Positions 1 through 12,558 are shown, counted from the first letter of the stretch. The stretch is DNA of 64,000 nucleotides from Botryosphaeria dothidea (GCA_011503125.2 WWBZ02000073.1:248001-312000), one strand, 5' to 3'. Program-made: numbers and translations. Notes: generated from the letters alone by a model not told the origin.

Positions 1-358
1 AATTAGACTTGCCCCACAGGCCGCTACAAGTATAGCAAACAAATGCATGGAAACTAAGCAGACGGAGCGGCCCGGGTAGCCGTTGGGTAGTCCGTGCAAT
101 TCGGCGTGTTTTGGTAGTCAAAGGGGCCGATCATGGGGCCAAAAGAACCCCAAAGCACCGGTCAGCAAACACCGCCACAAGAATACTCAGGTGAGCGTTA
201 GCAAAGGACCGGAACACCAAATGGTCTGACGGGCTTGCTCGCGCGCTCATATGCTTTGACTATCGAGCAAGTTGCTGAATATTCGTAAAAAAAAAAACCT
301 CTTGCAAAACAATTTCTTGCCTTCCAATTTTTCAATCACCAAATAACTCAACTGAAGC

Positions 359-1925
359 ATGTCTCAAAGTCAATTTAAGGTTATCATTGTCGGAGGATCA
401 GTTTCCGGCCTCACCCTGGCGCACAGCTTGCACAGAATTGGGGTGGATTACACAATCCTCGAGAAGCGTCCGCAAATTGCACCGCAAGAAGGAGCATCGA
501 TAGGAATTTTGCCGAACGGGGCCCGAGTCCTCGATCAGCTTGGCCTTTACGGCGAAATCGAGCAGACCACTGTGCCCTTAGGGGTTTCCCATATCCATTT
601 TCCCGATGGGTATGAATTTGTCAGTTCTTACCCGAAAAAAATGCACGATGAGTGAGTTCGCTTCCTCCAGAGTGGCGTTAGTGCAAAAATACTGACTCAT
701 GTGTGAAAGATTCGGATACTCCGTTGCCTTTATGGAAAGGCGACGATTACTTGAAATCCTGTACCAAAATCTTCCCGACAGGACTAAGGTCCAGGTTAAT
801 AAGGTGGTCACAAAGATCGAGCAGCAAACAAAAGAGAAGGATAGCATTCGAGTACACACGCATGATGGTTGCGTGTACGATGCCGACCTTGTTGTCGGAG
901 CCGACGGAGTGCATAGCGTAGCCCGGGCCCAGATGTGGAAGATGGCTAAAGCGCTTTGGCCGGGTGCCTTTCCAGAGAGTGAAAGAAACAGTATGTTTGA
1001 TTCAAGCGAAGCAAAGATTTGACTGACAGTACATCAAGGTATGACAGTCGAGTACGCCTGTGTCTTTGGCATTTCCAAGGGGGTTCCTGAACTGAACGCA
1101 GGCGAGCAAGTTCTGCGCGTCAATGAAGGCTGGACCCTGGCAGTTATCCCATCAAAGGATGACATTGTCTTTTGGTTTATCGTCCAGAAACTTGACAAGA
1201 AGTATCAATACGGAAAGGCTCCTCGTTTCACATCCGCAGATGCCGCGGAGAGATGCAAAGAATTTGCAGACGTGCCAGTCTGGAAAGCTGTTCGTTTCAG
1301 CGACTTGTGGAAAAAGCAGGAGGTTGTAAATATGGCTGCTTTGGAAGAGAGCATGTTCCAGACCTGGAGCTGCGGCCGTTTGGTGTGCGTCGGGGATAGC
1401 ATTCATAAGGTAAGACCGCCCCCCGTATTTGGCCGTGTGCCATGGTTCTGACCAATGCACTTCCACCAGATGACCATTAACCTCGGACAAGGCGCAAATT
1501 GCGCCATTGAGGATGTGGCTGTTCTTTCGAATCTACTACATGACTGCTTGCAAAAACATCCGGAGACGAAACCCTCTCATCAGGAGATCGACGCTCTCCT
1601 TCGTCAATTCAACAGTTTGCACCTCCCGAGGGCATCACAAATTCAGGCCATGTCATGGCTAACAACACGAGTCCATGCCCTCGATGGGTTCCTGCCCAAA
1701 GTGATAGGAAGGTATGTGATGCCAAACATTGGAGAGCTGTTTGAAAGAAGACCTTTCCAAATGATCGCAGATGCCGCGATGCTGGAATTCCTACCATTGT
1801 CTCGAACTTCTTTTTCAGGCTGGGATAAGTACAGAAACAGAGGAAACAGTGTGCCCCAATGGCTTGTTACCACTTCTTTACTCTTTCTCTTGGCTGGGTG
1901 GTGGGGTTACCGACACTGTGATTAG
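359..1925 (+). CDS. FAD-dependent monooxygenase, PaxM-like epoxidase
   Basis: A flavin monooxygenase of the family that epoxidises prenyl chains in fungal meroterpenoid and indole-diterpene pathways, before a membrane cyclase closes the rings. Four exons can be read: 359-651, 710-990, 1039-1409 and 1470-1925, giving about 466 residues. The N-terminal FAD-binding loop ([13 protein letters not shown]), the middle [10 protein letters not shown] motif and the C-terminal [22 protein letters not shown] motif are all present and join in frame across the introns. The last 30 residues include a hydrophobic stretch ([15 protein letters not shown]), probably a membrane anchor, as is common in this family. 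The neighbouring terpene cyclase and PKS support a role as epoxidase of a prenylated polyketide. The exact substrate cannot be read from sequence. Confidence 0.9.
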
Positions 1926-2455
1926 CACATCTTCACGCTATATAGACATTCTTGATACCAACAGTTTGCATTTTCTCATACTAGAATTCAATTGTCTCGT
2001 ATGAACTGCATTTTATCTTCGCTCAATTATTCATGAACATTTGTTGAACACTTTCGGAAGACTTACATCGGACCTATATATCTGTGGTTGCGATCAAAGT
2101 TAATATTATGGTCGTTTCCAGTTGTTCATTCCGTCCGGCGGCGTGGAAGGCGTACTTATTCGTCTGTTATCGCACTCATGAATCCAACATGAACTATAAT
2201 TATTCAAATCTCCATATCCACGAGAAGCGGCTCGATGTCACTAAGCAAGCGTGAGATCTATCATAGTTACTGTAGAAACATATTTGAACAACTGGAACAA
2301 TGGTTGCGATGCATGGTGTTGTTTTGACTAGGCCTATATATTCCACAATTGGACCACCAAGTGCAAAAGCGTAATTCATGTACAACCGATTTACTTCCAC
2401 GACAAATTTGATGATCCATGGTTGATTGAATGAAATGGTCAGATGTTTGAGCAAT
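1926..2455. other. Intergenic, convergent 3' ends
   Basis: Space between the stop codons of the monooxygenase and the convergent terpene cyclase. AT-rich; no coding signal seen on either strand. Confidence 0.6.
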
Positions 2456-3239
2456 CTACCTCCTCGCCTTCTCGGTTTTCTCCACCTGCTGCTCAGAGCG
2501 GCGGATGTTCCAAAAGCAGATCCCGTAGATAAAGTTCAACATGAGGAATGTGCAAACAAACCAGATGTACAGAGGCGTACCGAACCGTTCGTGGTCCTTG
2601 CGCCAGTAGTTGTAGCGCAGTATATCTTGCGGAATCAGAGCAACGGTCCCGAGAAATCGGCCGAGCCTAGCAAAAAAGTCAGCTTTTGAAAAACACCCAA
2701 CCACTTGGATGTTTTTCATACCAGATTGTATATGACGTTCCACGAGAGGTGCCTCGGCTGAGGAGTTGGCAAATCTGCCCAGAGCTCCAAAAGAGTGTAC
2801 AGAAGTATGCAACGTAGGCCTGAGCCCGAGCGGCCCCAAACTGTACAGCAATGGCTAGGTGTGCAGTAATCCAGCCAAAGGTAGTGACGAATAGCATCAG
2901 AGGAATGTTCCGCTGGATCACGGGTGCGTGCCCCCATTCGTTGGCGGCAAACTTGAAGGCCGTGTACATGAGGATGCAGTTCGGTCCAAATCCAAGAGCG
3001 AAGACCAATCTCCTAGCTGGACTTTCGAATGGATACATGAAAATGTAAACCAGCTCCCATGCAAAATTGCAACATAGCGGCATCCAGGCCAAGCCGTAAG
3101 TCCGGTCCTTGAACGACTTGGAGATCATGGCGACATAGCTGACGATGAAGCCAATTGCCATTGTGAGCTTGCAGATGTCGGCAAGCCAGGCAATCCCGAG
3201 GTACTCAGGAGGCGCGTTGGATATGTCGACGGTGTCCAT
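2456..3239 (-). CDS. Integral-membrane terpene cyclase, Pyr4/PaxB-like
   Basis: A 242-residue polytopic protein with about seven hydrophobic segments, matching in length and layout the membrane cyclases that protonate epoxyprenyl meroterpenoids (Pyr4, AusL, Trt1, AndB, PaxB). Two exons: 3239-2722 and 2666-2456, with a 55-base intron that restores the reading SYTIW/LGRFLGTVAL. The glutamate equivalent to Pyr4 Glu63 is present as E62 in NFAWELVY. At the place of Pyr4 Asp218 the sequence reads N217 (MLNFIYG), see findings. It is divergent from the PKS and convergent with the epoxidase. It would act in the ER membrane after the epoxidase. Confidence 0.88.
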
Positions 3240-3990
3240 TTTGTTGAAGCAAATGTTGTAGTAAGAACTTAGCTCTCGGAGATAGACAAAAAGAGTATTT
3301 GATGATGGAGAAAATGATTTGAATCAGCAAATTGGAAATGTGTGGATGTCTCCAGAACAAATGTCCACAGAGTATTTGAATTGTGTGTTTGAGCCCTTCG
3401 TGGCCTTGGGGGCGCCCAGTAAACGTGTTGGGGGCCGAATTTTGAATGGTGTGTCACGTCATGTTTGGAGCATAGGCCACCTCATGTGCAGCCAAAAATA
3501 CCACAGCTGCGCACGGAAGATTGAGGTTCTTCACATGGTTACTCAGTGCAAATACCATGCAGCTAAAAATGCCTATACTGTGGCGTTGCTGGCGAGTCTA
3601 GTTATGCCGACTGTGCTTTGTTGGTTCGGCGACTTTATAGGTGGGCGGCTCGCGGGATCGGCATCTTTTACCAGCGCTACGCCACGGGAGTATCCACACC
3701 CTGTCAGCCTGTCGGAATCTGCCGGCAGCTTCATCGGGCGGACGGCGTCGCAACTGGGGTTGTGGCGTCGTGAAGACTCGTGCGTCGTAACCGAGCATGT
3801 GGATACGCTTACCCCCAGTAATCAGTGAAGACGAATGTGTCTCCTGGTAATATGCGAACATATGTGATAAAACACAGCTTGCAGACAGCAACTTGACTCT
3901 TGTTTATTTCTCTCTTGTACATCACAAAAGCACACAGAAGCTCCTTTTTCTTCTACTCTCTCTTTGGATCTTTCAACAGGTCCCCGAAAC
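3240..3990. promoter_or_regulatory. Shared promoter region of cyclase and PKS
   Basis: The 751 bases between the divergent starts of the terpene cyclase (3239) and the PKS (3991) must hold both promoters. A pyrimidine-rich stretch (about 3900-3980) lies just before the PKS start, typical of fungal 5' leaders. No specific operator was recognised. Confidence 0.5.
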
Positions 3991-6900
3991 ATGGCCACTT
4001 CTTCCCTTTCGTTGATCGTTTGCGGTCCGCAAATAGATATTCCTGATACCAATTACCTTTCCCACCTCCGTTCAATTCTGATCCACGACCCGAACCTTCG
4101 AACACTACGGCAAGAAGCAATCGAGCTGACTGAGCTCTGGTCTTTGCTTGTTGCAAGAGAACCCGCTCTCTCACGTGTGGCAGCATCACCGGCCCTTCGA
4201 GGCCTGGCCGAATGGATCACGAACGGGGATGTTACTGCCCTACGTGTGGCAGAGAGAACCTCCAGGAACATGCTATTGGCTGTTTTGACTGTCCTGGCTC
4301 ATATTCTAGAGTACGCAGCCAATTTGAACCATGGAGATGACAACAGAGGGGACGTGCATGTCAAGAGTTTGGAAGATGTCTGCGATGGAGGAATTCAGGG
4401 GCTATGCATCGGACTTCTGTCTGCTACCGCATTAGCAAGTTCACGGACGAGAGCCCAGGTGGCAAAAAATGGCGCCATTGCTCTACGGCTAGCACTTTGC
4501 GTTGGAGCTTGCATCGACCATGAAGAGACGCAGTCAGAAGAACAAACTATCTGCCTGACAGCGCGCTGGTCCTCATCGCACAGAGAGCAAGCCTTCATGA
4601 AAGTTTTCAACAGTTTTCCCCAGGTACGTCCGTTCGGCTTCGTCCTCAAGCATGACTAACAAGTACCTCAGGCTTACATATCCGTTCAAATGGACTTGGG
4701 AAGCGCCACGATCACAGCTCCCAGAACGGCAGGCATGCGGTTGCTACAACAGCTCGAGGCAAAGGGCGTTGCGGCCAAACAGATTGATCTGCAAGGTCGA
4801 TTCCATCATGCGGACCACCTTGATGCATTGCAGAGGCTGATCGGCTTATGCGCGTCTGTTCCTATGCTTCGCTTTCCCGTGGATTGCCAACCGGTTGTGC
4901 CGCTTAGGAGGAATGATACTGGAGAGGTCGTGACGGCGGATACACCACTCCATGAGATGGCTCTGCAGTGCATCCTGACTGAGAAAGCCGACTGGCACGC
5001 CACCATGGCAACATCGGTGGAAGCAATAACCAAGGGAGCTGCTGGCTCCAGAAAGAGCAAGCCACGAGTGCTTCTATTGGGGCCGGTGGACTGTATTCCG
5101 CGCTCATTGCTCACGACCTCGTCCTTCCAGCTCATCCGCCCTCTTTCCAAGCCGTCTGCCCCAGAAGAGAGGCTGTACAGCTATCGTGACGAATCCATCG
5201 CCGTTGTTGGGGTATCATGTCGCTTTCCTGCTTCGAAAACTCCTCTTGACTTCTGGGATACGATCCGGACCAAGAAGTCGATGTCCGGAGTGTTACCCGA
5301 AGGGAGGGGATACTCCACCAAGGGTAGCACAGATGATGGACCGCTTATGGGCAGCTTCTTAGAGACAGCAGGGTCCTTCGACCATTCCTTCTTCCGAAAA
5401 TCGCCGCGCGAAGCGCTGTACATGGACCCACAACACCGACTCGCCCTCCAGCTTGCGTACGAAGCCCTTGAATCCGGTGGATACTTCAGCCCATCTTCAT
5501 CATCAGGTACCGCCGATGTAGGCTGCTACATTGGTCTCTCGTCCTCCGACTACCAAGACAACGTGAATGCCCGGACGCCATCCGCGTTCTCCTTCACCGG
5601 TACTGCTCGCGCCTTTTCGGGTGGCCGAATCAGCCACTTCTTCGGCTTGACCGGTCCGTCCATGGTAATTGACACGGCATGCTCGTCTTCGGCCGTGGCA
5701 ATTCACACTGCGTGCAAGGCAATCCAGTCTGGCGAGTGCGCCATGGCACTTGCTGGAGGGATCAATCTCATCACAAGCCCCAAGTCACATCAGAATCTCG
5801 CAGGAGCCTCTTTCTTGAGCCCGAACGGACAATGTTGTCCCTTTGATGAGAGTGCGGATGGATACTGTCGGGGCGAAGGAGGAGGCTTCGTTCTGTTGAA
5901 GAAACTCTCGTCGGCCGTGGAGGACAACGACCGCATCCTCGGCGTGGTAGTGGGCTCGGCCACAAACAGTAGCAAGGGTAACACATCGATCACGGTGCCG
6001 TCAGCACAGTCGCAGAGTGCTCTCTACCGGCGCGCTCTTGATGCAGCGGGCATGCACCCACTTCAAGTCTCGTACGTGGAGGCCCATGGTACAGGGACTC
6101 AGAAAGGTGACCCGATTGAGTGCCAAAGCATCCGCAGTGTATTCGGCCGTCAAAATGCAGAGGGCGCTCCTCTGCGGTTTGGGTCAGTAAAGGGTAACAT
6201 TGGCCACAGCGAAGCAGCCTCTGGTGTGGCTTCTTTGGTCAAGGTGCTCCTAATGTTGCAGCATCGGCAAATTGCACCTCAGGCGAGCTTCTCTGTGCTC
6301 AATCCCTCCATTCCATCCTTGGAGGAAGTCAACATGGAAATCCCCCTGCAGCTGCAGCCGTGGAAAGAATCTTTCCGTGCGGCATGTGTGAACAACTACG
6401 GAGCGTCCGGAAGCAACGCGGCCATGATCGTTTGTCAGCCGCCCGCGCAACCCGCGTCAGCGTTCATCTCCACAAAGACATCCAAGCACCCGTTCATCCT
6501 TGCCGCGCACTCCACTGCCAGCTTACGGGAGAATCGTCTCGCACTGCTCAGTTTCATCAAGTCTCAGCGCGACATCCCCGAGGACGAATTACTTCCAAGC
6601 ATCGCCTTCCACTTGGCTCAACGGCAGAACCCTCTCCTCGGCCACCGCTTGGTTTTCTCGACTGCGACAATTGATGAGTTGGAGGAACGTCTCAACTCTC
6701 AGGGTGAGGAGTCGATGCAGGTACAAGGGAGCCCAAAGCCTGTCGTGCTTCTTTTCGCCGGTCAGAGCGGCCACCGCCCTCGCCTGAGTGGAGAAGCCTA
6801 CCATGGCTCATACCTGCTCCGCCATCACTTGGATCGATGCGACCGTACTTTACAATCAATGGGACTCCGCTCTCTGTTTCCTCATGTCTTTGGAACGGAT

Positions 6901-9900
6901 CCGATTGGAGACCTGGTGGATCTTCACTGCATGATATTCTCGCTGCAGTATGCTTGTGCGGCATCCTGGATCGATGCAGGACTGCAGATAAGCAAGGTGG
7001 TTGGCCACAGTCTTGGACAGTTGACGGGTCTCTGTGTCGCCGGCGTGTTCACCCTCCGCGATGCTCTGAGGGTCATTTCCGGACGGGCGTCACTGATTCA
7101 GAGAAAATGGGGCCGTGAACGAGGATGCATGCTCAGCGTCGATGCAGATCCCAATACTGTACACGACATCTCTCGATCTATGGACGGGAGCGAGAAGGTT
7201 GAAATTGCTTGCTACAACTCTTCTTCCAACCATGTTGTCGTAGGATCCGGGTCAGCCATCACCGCATTCGAGAATGAATCTCGTGCTCGTGACATCGCAA
7301 CCAAGCGGCTGGCCATCACCCACGGCTTCCATTCGCATATGTTGGACTGCATCCTGAATGAGTACGAGCAGCTTCTTCAAGACGTGGTCTTGCACCCGAT
7401 GACCATCCCGCTTGAGCCATGTTCCAAGTCCGCCGGCAGTTGGGCCAACATTACGTCGGAGTTGGTTGCGCGGCAGTCCCGGGAGCCTGTCTACTTCGGC
7501 GATGCAATTTCCAGAGTTGAGCGAGAGCTGGGCTCTTGTATTTGGATTGAAGCTGGTGCCGGATCCACTGCCGTCGCCATGGCTCGCCGCGCCCTTCCCG
7601 GGACCAGCCCCTCGTCTCATTCCTTGTACTCCGTTCGATTGCAAGGCCCAGATCCCATGGAATCTCTCGCAGATGTCACGGTCAATCTCTGGAATGACGG
7701 AGTGCGGGTGCAGTTCTGGCCGTTCCACGTCTCTCAAAGAAGTTGTTTCAAGATGCTGGAGCTGCCGCCCTACCAGTTCCAAGCAGACCATCACTGGCTT
7801 CCGTATATCGAAGCGCACCAGGAACAGAGCCAAGAGCTGCAGCAACCAGTAACGGAGGCTCCAAAGCTAGTATCGTTCATTCGACGTCTCGATGACGCAG
7901 CCGAATTCTCCATCAACCAAGACAGCGATGAGTACCTTGCTCTAGTCCAGGGAAGAACGGTTCTCGGGCACACTCTCAGTCCGGCTTCGGTATGGTTGGA
8001 GTCATCTGCTCGCGCTCTTGGTCTTCTTGCAGAATCTTCAGGACAGCTTTCCGTGGAGCAGGTGAAGCTTCACGCTCCTTTCGGCCTGGACCCGGAGAGG
8101 CGCCTTCGTCTAACCCTACGAAAACAATCGGCACCAAGCTGGGAGTTCGCCGTAACCAGCCACGAACTCGATAACGACGAGGGTTTCCTTCAAGCTTTCG
8201 GAAGAATCACCATACAGGAAAAAGGACATCATCAGCTTGGACAGCTCCGTCGACTCCTCGATTATGATAGGTGCCAGAGACTGCGTCAGGATCCCAAGGC
8301 CTCCGTCGTGCAGGGTGCGTTCGTGAAGAAGGTCTTGGGTCACGCGGTCAACTACGACGACGCCTACTTTGGGATCCGGTCTATAACATCCAGAGGTCTC
8401 GAAGCCGCGGCTGATATTTCTATTCCCGAAGTCGCAGGCCAATGGTGTGCAACAACGAAGTTCAATCCACCCGTCCTTGACAATTTCGTTCTTGTTGCGG
8501 AAATGCACGCCAATAATCTGGAAGGCTGCACGAGTGAAGAGATGTACGTCTGCAACGGCATTGATGCTGTCATGCCTGACTCGGATTCGAAATCAGAAGG
8601 ACCTTGGACGGTCTATTCCAAACTGGAGCGGGTAGATGGCAAGGCCGTCGTGAGCGATATCTTCGTGTTCGATGCACGCCAAAGGACGCTTTGTCTGGCC
8701 ATACTCGGTGCAAGGTTTTCCAAGGTGCCCATTCGCTCTTTTCAAAATACGCTGGATGCAGTGAACGGGGCAGGGGTTGTTGAACCAACGGCCGGATTCG
8801 TTACACCCGAGGAAAGCTTGCCCGTTACGGTCACGAGGACGACCCGGGATGCATCGCCCGCTTCGCCATCGATCCAGGCACAGAAAGAACCTTCCAATGT
8901 GGAAGGCAGCGCACTAATGGAGGTAGAGGTCGTTGCGAAGGGCCTTCTCCATGAGATCACTGGGGTTCCAATCGATTGCATCGATGATGCAACTGGTCTT
9001 GGAGACTTTGGAGTGGATTCGCTAGTTGCGATCGAACTTCAAGCAAGGATCAAAGACGAATTCCGTGTCGACCTGCCAGTCCGGCAATACTGCGAACAAG
9101 ACATGACCTTTGGGAAAATGTATCGGGAGATTCACTTTCGCCTGAACCGCTCTCACAGTCCCGTTTCTTCCGCGTCGAGCTCTAGCCCGAGCCGGCCCAG
9201 CACAAGTGATAGTGCCGAAGAGTCGGCACTATCTTCCGGGCAACCTCAAACTCCACCAAGCTTTGAAACGCAGGGCCAAGAGCAAATGACTGTGGCGCTC
9301 TCCAACCTCCTCGCGGAGCATTTGAACTGCCCGGACGGCATCTCCCCGGACACACCTCTGGGCGATCTAGGACTGGACTCATTAGTTGCCATCCAGCTCA
9401 AATCAGATGTTCAGCAAATGTTCGGAAAGAAGATCAACCTGACGGGAGACGAGACACCTACCTTTTCAGAATTGTGTGACGCCATTCTGGACAACCGGCC
9501 CACCGTCCTCACGAGCAACACCAGAGTAAAGCCACACAGTTCCTCCTTCGCCTTTTCAGAAACGAGCAAGCCCAGTCTCTTCATTACGCCGGCCACCCTT
9601 GAGCTCGAACGTGTTAGCGAGAATTTTGGAGACTTTGCTCGGGACACTGGATTTGCTGGTTTCTATTCAGGCGTCTATCAGAAGCAGATGTCGTTGGTGG
9701 TGGCATACATCGTCGAAGCATTCAGCACCCTGGGCTGTGACTTGACAACCCTACAAGCCGGTGATCCCTTGCCCCCCATCTCATACCTTCCAAAGCACCA
9801 AAGACTGGTATCCTCCTATCACCGCGTCCTGGAGAACGCCGGCCTAGTCTCGCTCTCGGACGACGAGTCCAACTACCACCGAACAGCCAAACCCCTCCCC

Positions 9901-10752
9901 CACCACGTCAAAGCCTCCCAACGCCACCGCCAAATCCTAGCCGACTACCCCCAACACCGCCCCGAGCACCAGCTCCTCCACGTCACCGGCTCCCGCCTGG
10001 CCGACTGCCTCTCCGGCGCGGCAGACCCGCTGGCTCTGCTCTTCCACGACAAGACCTCGCGCCAGCTCCTCGAAGACGTCTACGTCCGCTCGCCCATGTT
10101 CGCGACGGGCACGAAGCTGCTTGCCGCCCTCCTCCAGCAGCTGCTGCTCGCCCGCCCCGCCGGCCGTCCCACCGAGCCGCTCCGCATCCTCGAGATCGGC
10201 GCGGGCACCGGCGCCACGACGATGCACCTGCTGGACCAGGTCTTGCTGGGCGGCGGCGGCAGCATCGCCTTCCGCTACACCTTCACCGACATCTCGGTCG
10301 CGCTGGTGGCGGCCGCGCGCAAGAAGCTTGCCGCGCGCTACGGCGAGGCCGTCGTCGCGGCGCACATGGCGTTCGTCGTGCTCGACGTCGAGCGCGCGCC
10401 GCCGCCGGACATGCGAGGCGCGTTCCACCTGGTCGTGTCGTCGAACTGCATCCACGCGACCAAGGACATCCGCGCGGCGTCGCGGAACCTGCGGCGCCTG
10501 TTGCGGGACGACGGCGCGCTGTGCTTGCTCGAGCTGACGAGGCCGCTGGCGTGGCTCGATTGCGTGTTTGGGTTGCTGGACGGGTGGTGGCGGTTTGAGG
10601 ATGACCGAGAGTACGTGTTGGCGGATGAGCGGCGGTGGGAGAGCGTGTTGCTGGATGCGGGGTTTGGGCGGGTGGAGTGGACGGACGATGAATCGAAGGA
10701 GTCTGATCAGTTTCGGTTGATTGTGGGGCTGAAGAGTGGGGGAAATGCTTAA
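3991..10752 (+). CDS. Non-reducing polyketide synthase, SAT-KS-AT-PT-ACP-ACP-CMeT
   Basis: Large iterative PKS of 2237 residues in two exons (3991-4623 and 4672-10752). Domains in order: starter-unit ACP transacylase with Cys139 in GLCIG and a His-containing GRFHH; ketosynthase from about 384, with Cys548 (DTACSSS), His683 (EAHGTG) and His723 (GNIGHS); acyltransferase with Ser991 in GHSLGQ; product-template domain around 1290-1530; two ACPs with Ser1661 (GVDSL) and Ser1781 (GLDSL); C-methyltransferase with the SAM loop EIGAGTG near 2052-2058. The chain stops right after the CMeT, with no thioesterase or reductase. C-methylating synthases of this type make methylated orsellinate-like acids for meroterpenoids, which fits the neighbouring epoxidase and cyclase. 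Start chosen at ATG 3991, where the SAT domain begins. From about 9880 to 10530 the third codon positions become almost all G or C. Confidence 0.93.
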
Positions 10753-11013
10753 AACGGTTCAGTGGAGTCTAGGTGGTTTGGTGTTGTAGTTTATCTTTCT
10801 TCATTTCCTGCATTCTTGTATATACTATCGTGAAAGCTTGCGTTGGACAGTTATAATCATGCATGCAGATAGAATCATTGTGCACTCTACCTTTTCTACT
10901 ATGAAGCTATGAATGCACTCAGCATCAGCCATTTGCATTGAGAGAATGCTCGCACGCTTTTTGTGTGTGTTCGCTGAACCTGACACTGAATACCATCGGC
11001 GCCACCAACACTT

Positions 11014-12271
11014 TTGCGATACACATTGCATGGCGAAGGGGCCAAAATATGGACTTTACTCGCCGAATATACGAACGAGATGCTGAAAATAGCTATTTCA
11101 TTGCGAGCTACCATTGAACACTCAGATACTTCTCGCTTCCCCATGCCACCTATCCACCTCAGCGCATCCGAGATAGTCTGGGTCTCGCAGCTGGACTCAT
11201 TTTCCATCTCTGGCAAGAGCGAGCCACCGAAGTCCATCACAACTCAGGCGGCTCAGGCGATTGGCTTGCTCTGCAACGCGCGTCGTGTTGGGACGAGATG
11301 GCAGGTGAAAAACATCCCGGCCACCCCGACTTCTGAACTGAGTCGGCCCGGCTTCGTGTGGAGGCGGCTCGGAAAGGCTTTGCTTGCATATCTTTTCTTG
11401 GACCTCAAAGCTTCCGGGCCGCCTCCCGATCTTGAGTTGATGGGGCCTGGCAAAGAAACATTGGTCCATCTCGGATCTCTTTCAGCTAGGGATATTGCGG
11501 TTAGAGTCCTGGGCACTGCAGCCTTTTGGATGAGCATGAGAATCGCTATCGGCTTCGAGGCAAACATTTGGTCTAGCTTCTACGTTCTTACCGGCCTGAG
11601 CACACCAAAAGACGCATCGCCAGCTTTCGGGTCCGTTGCAAAAGCATCCACGCTTCGCGGTTTCTGGGGGTGAGCGGACCATGGACAACTCACACTATTG
11701 TCTTTGGGCTAACAACAAAACTGCAGATCAATCTGGAACCAGTGGCTGCGGATAGGTTTCACCGGTCACGCCAATTTCATTGTCGACTCGGCACTGCGGA
11801 TTCGGCGTGGCACTCTACTCTCTCGATATGCACGCATCTTCTTCACCTTCGCAATGTCTGCCGTGTTTCACCACATCGCAGACGTTACTGCTGGCATTGC
11901 AAGCTCAAATGCGGGCTCCGCAAAGTTCTTCTTGCTGCAACCACTCGGAATCATCTTGGAAGACGGCACACGCGCCCTTCTCGCTTCAAGAGTTCACAGT
12001 GCGCGAGTGCGACGAATCATTGGATACGTTTGGGTCGCGGTCTGGTTAGTGTGCTCATCGCCGACTGGGCTCTACGCATCTGCGACACATGGCCCCAAGC
12101 AGGATGTGATGTTGGTGGTACGTCTTAAAGATGTTGTGAAGCTTTGATTGACTATTAGCCCATATCTGTATGTGGCTGCATGTTCAATCCCTGTAGGTCG
12201 TGCCGAATCTGCCGGCAAACAGGTCTGATCTACCACAAGGGCTCCAGGGTTTCTTCATGCATGAAGTATGA
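11014..12271 (+). CDS. Wax-synthase/MBOAT-like O-acyltransferase, 5' end unresolved
   Basis: Membrane acyltransferase of the type that O-acetylates meroterpenoids. Readable blocks: VGTRWQVKNIP, then STLRGFWG ending exon A at 11669. Exon B starts at 11727 (SIWNQWLR...FHHIADVTAG...LEDGTRALL) and runs to a GTACGT donor near 12119. A last exon, 12197-12271, gives VVPNLPANRSD to a stop; without that intron the frame stops at 12147. The N-terminal membrane helices expected before VGTRWQVKNIP are not clear. The open frame reaches back to 11014 without a convincing ATG, so a missed 5' exon or a degraded start is possible. The family motif usually written WHQ reads WNQ here. It follows the PKS on the same strand. 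Confidence 0.7.
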
Positions 12272-12558
12272 TCCAGGAGCCTTCCAGGTGCCCGTCGTAT
12301 CATGTGTCGGCAAAAGCGCCCATCGTTGCACAGAGACGCTCAACCTACGTAATTGTTACGCGGGATGTGCATCCCCATGCACCGCAAGACAGCAACGAAC
12401 ACCGGTTATGATGTCCGAATTTCGTCGCAGTTCCTGCAGCCAGCCTTGCACCTGCCACAACCTGCCATCGATGCAAACCCACTCTCTGCAATCGGCCGGC
12501 TGTCAGATCTCTGCACAAACATAAAACTACATCTCGGCCCAACGACACGACCGCGAGC
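12272..12558. other. Intergenic spacer
   Basis: Upstream of the FAD/Rieske gene; no coding signal recognised. Confidence 0.5.
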
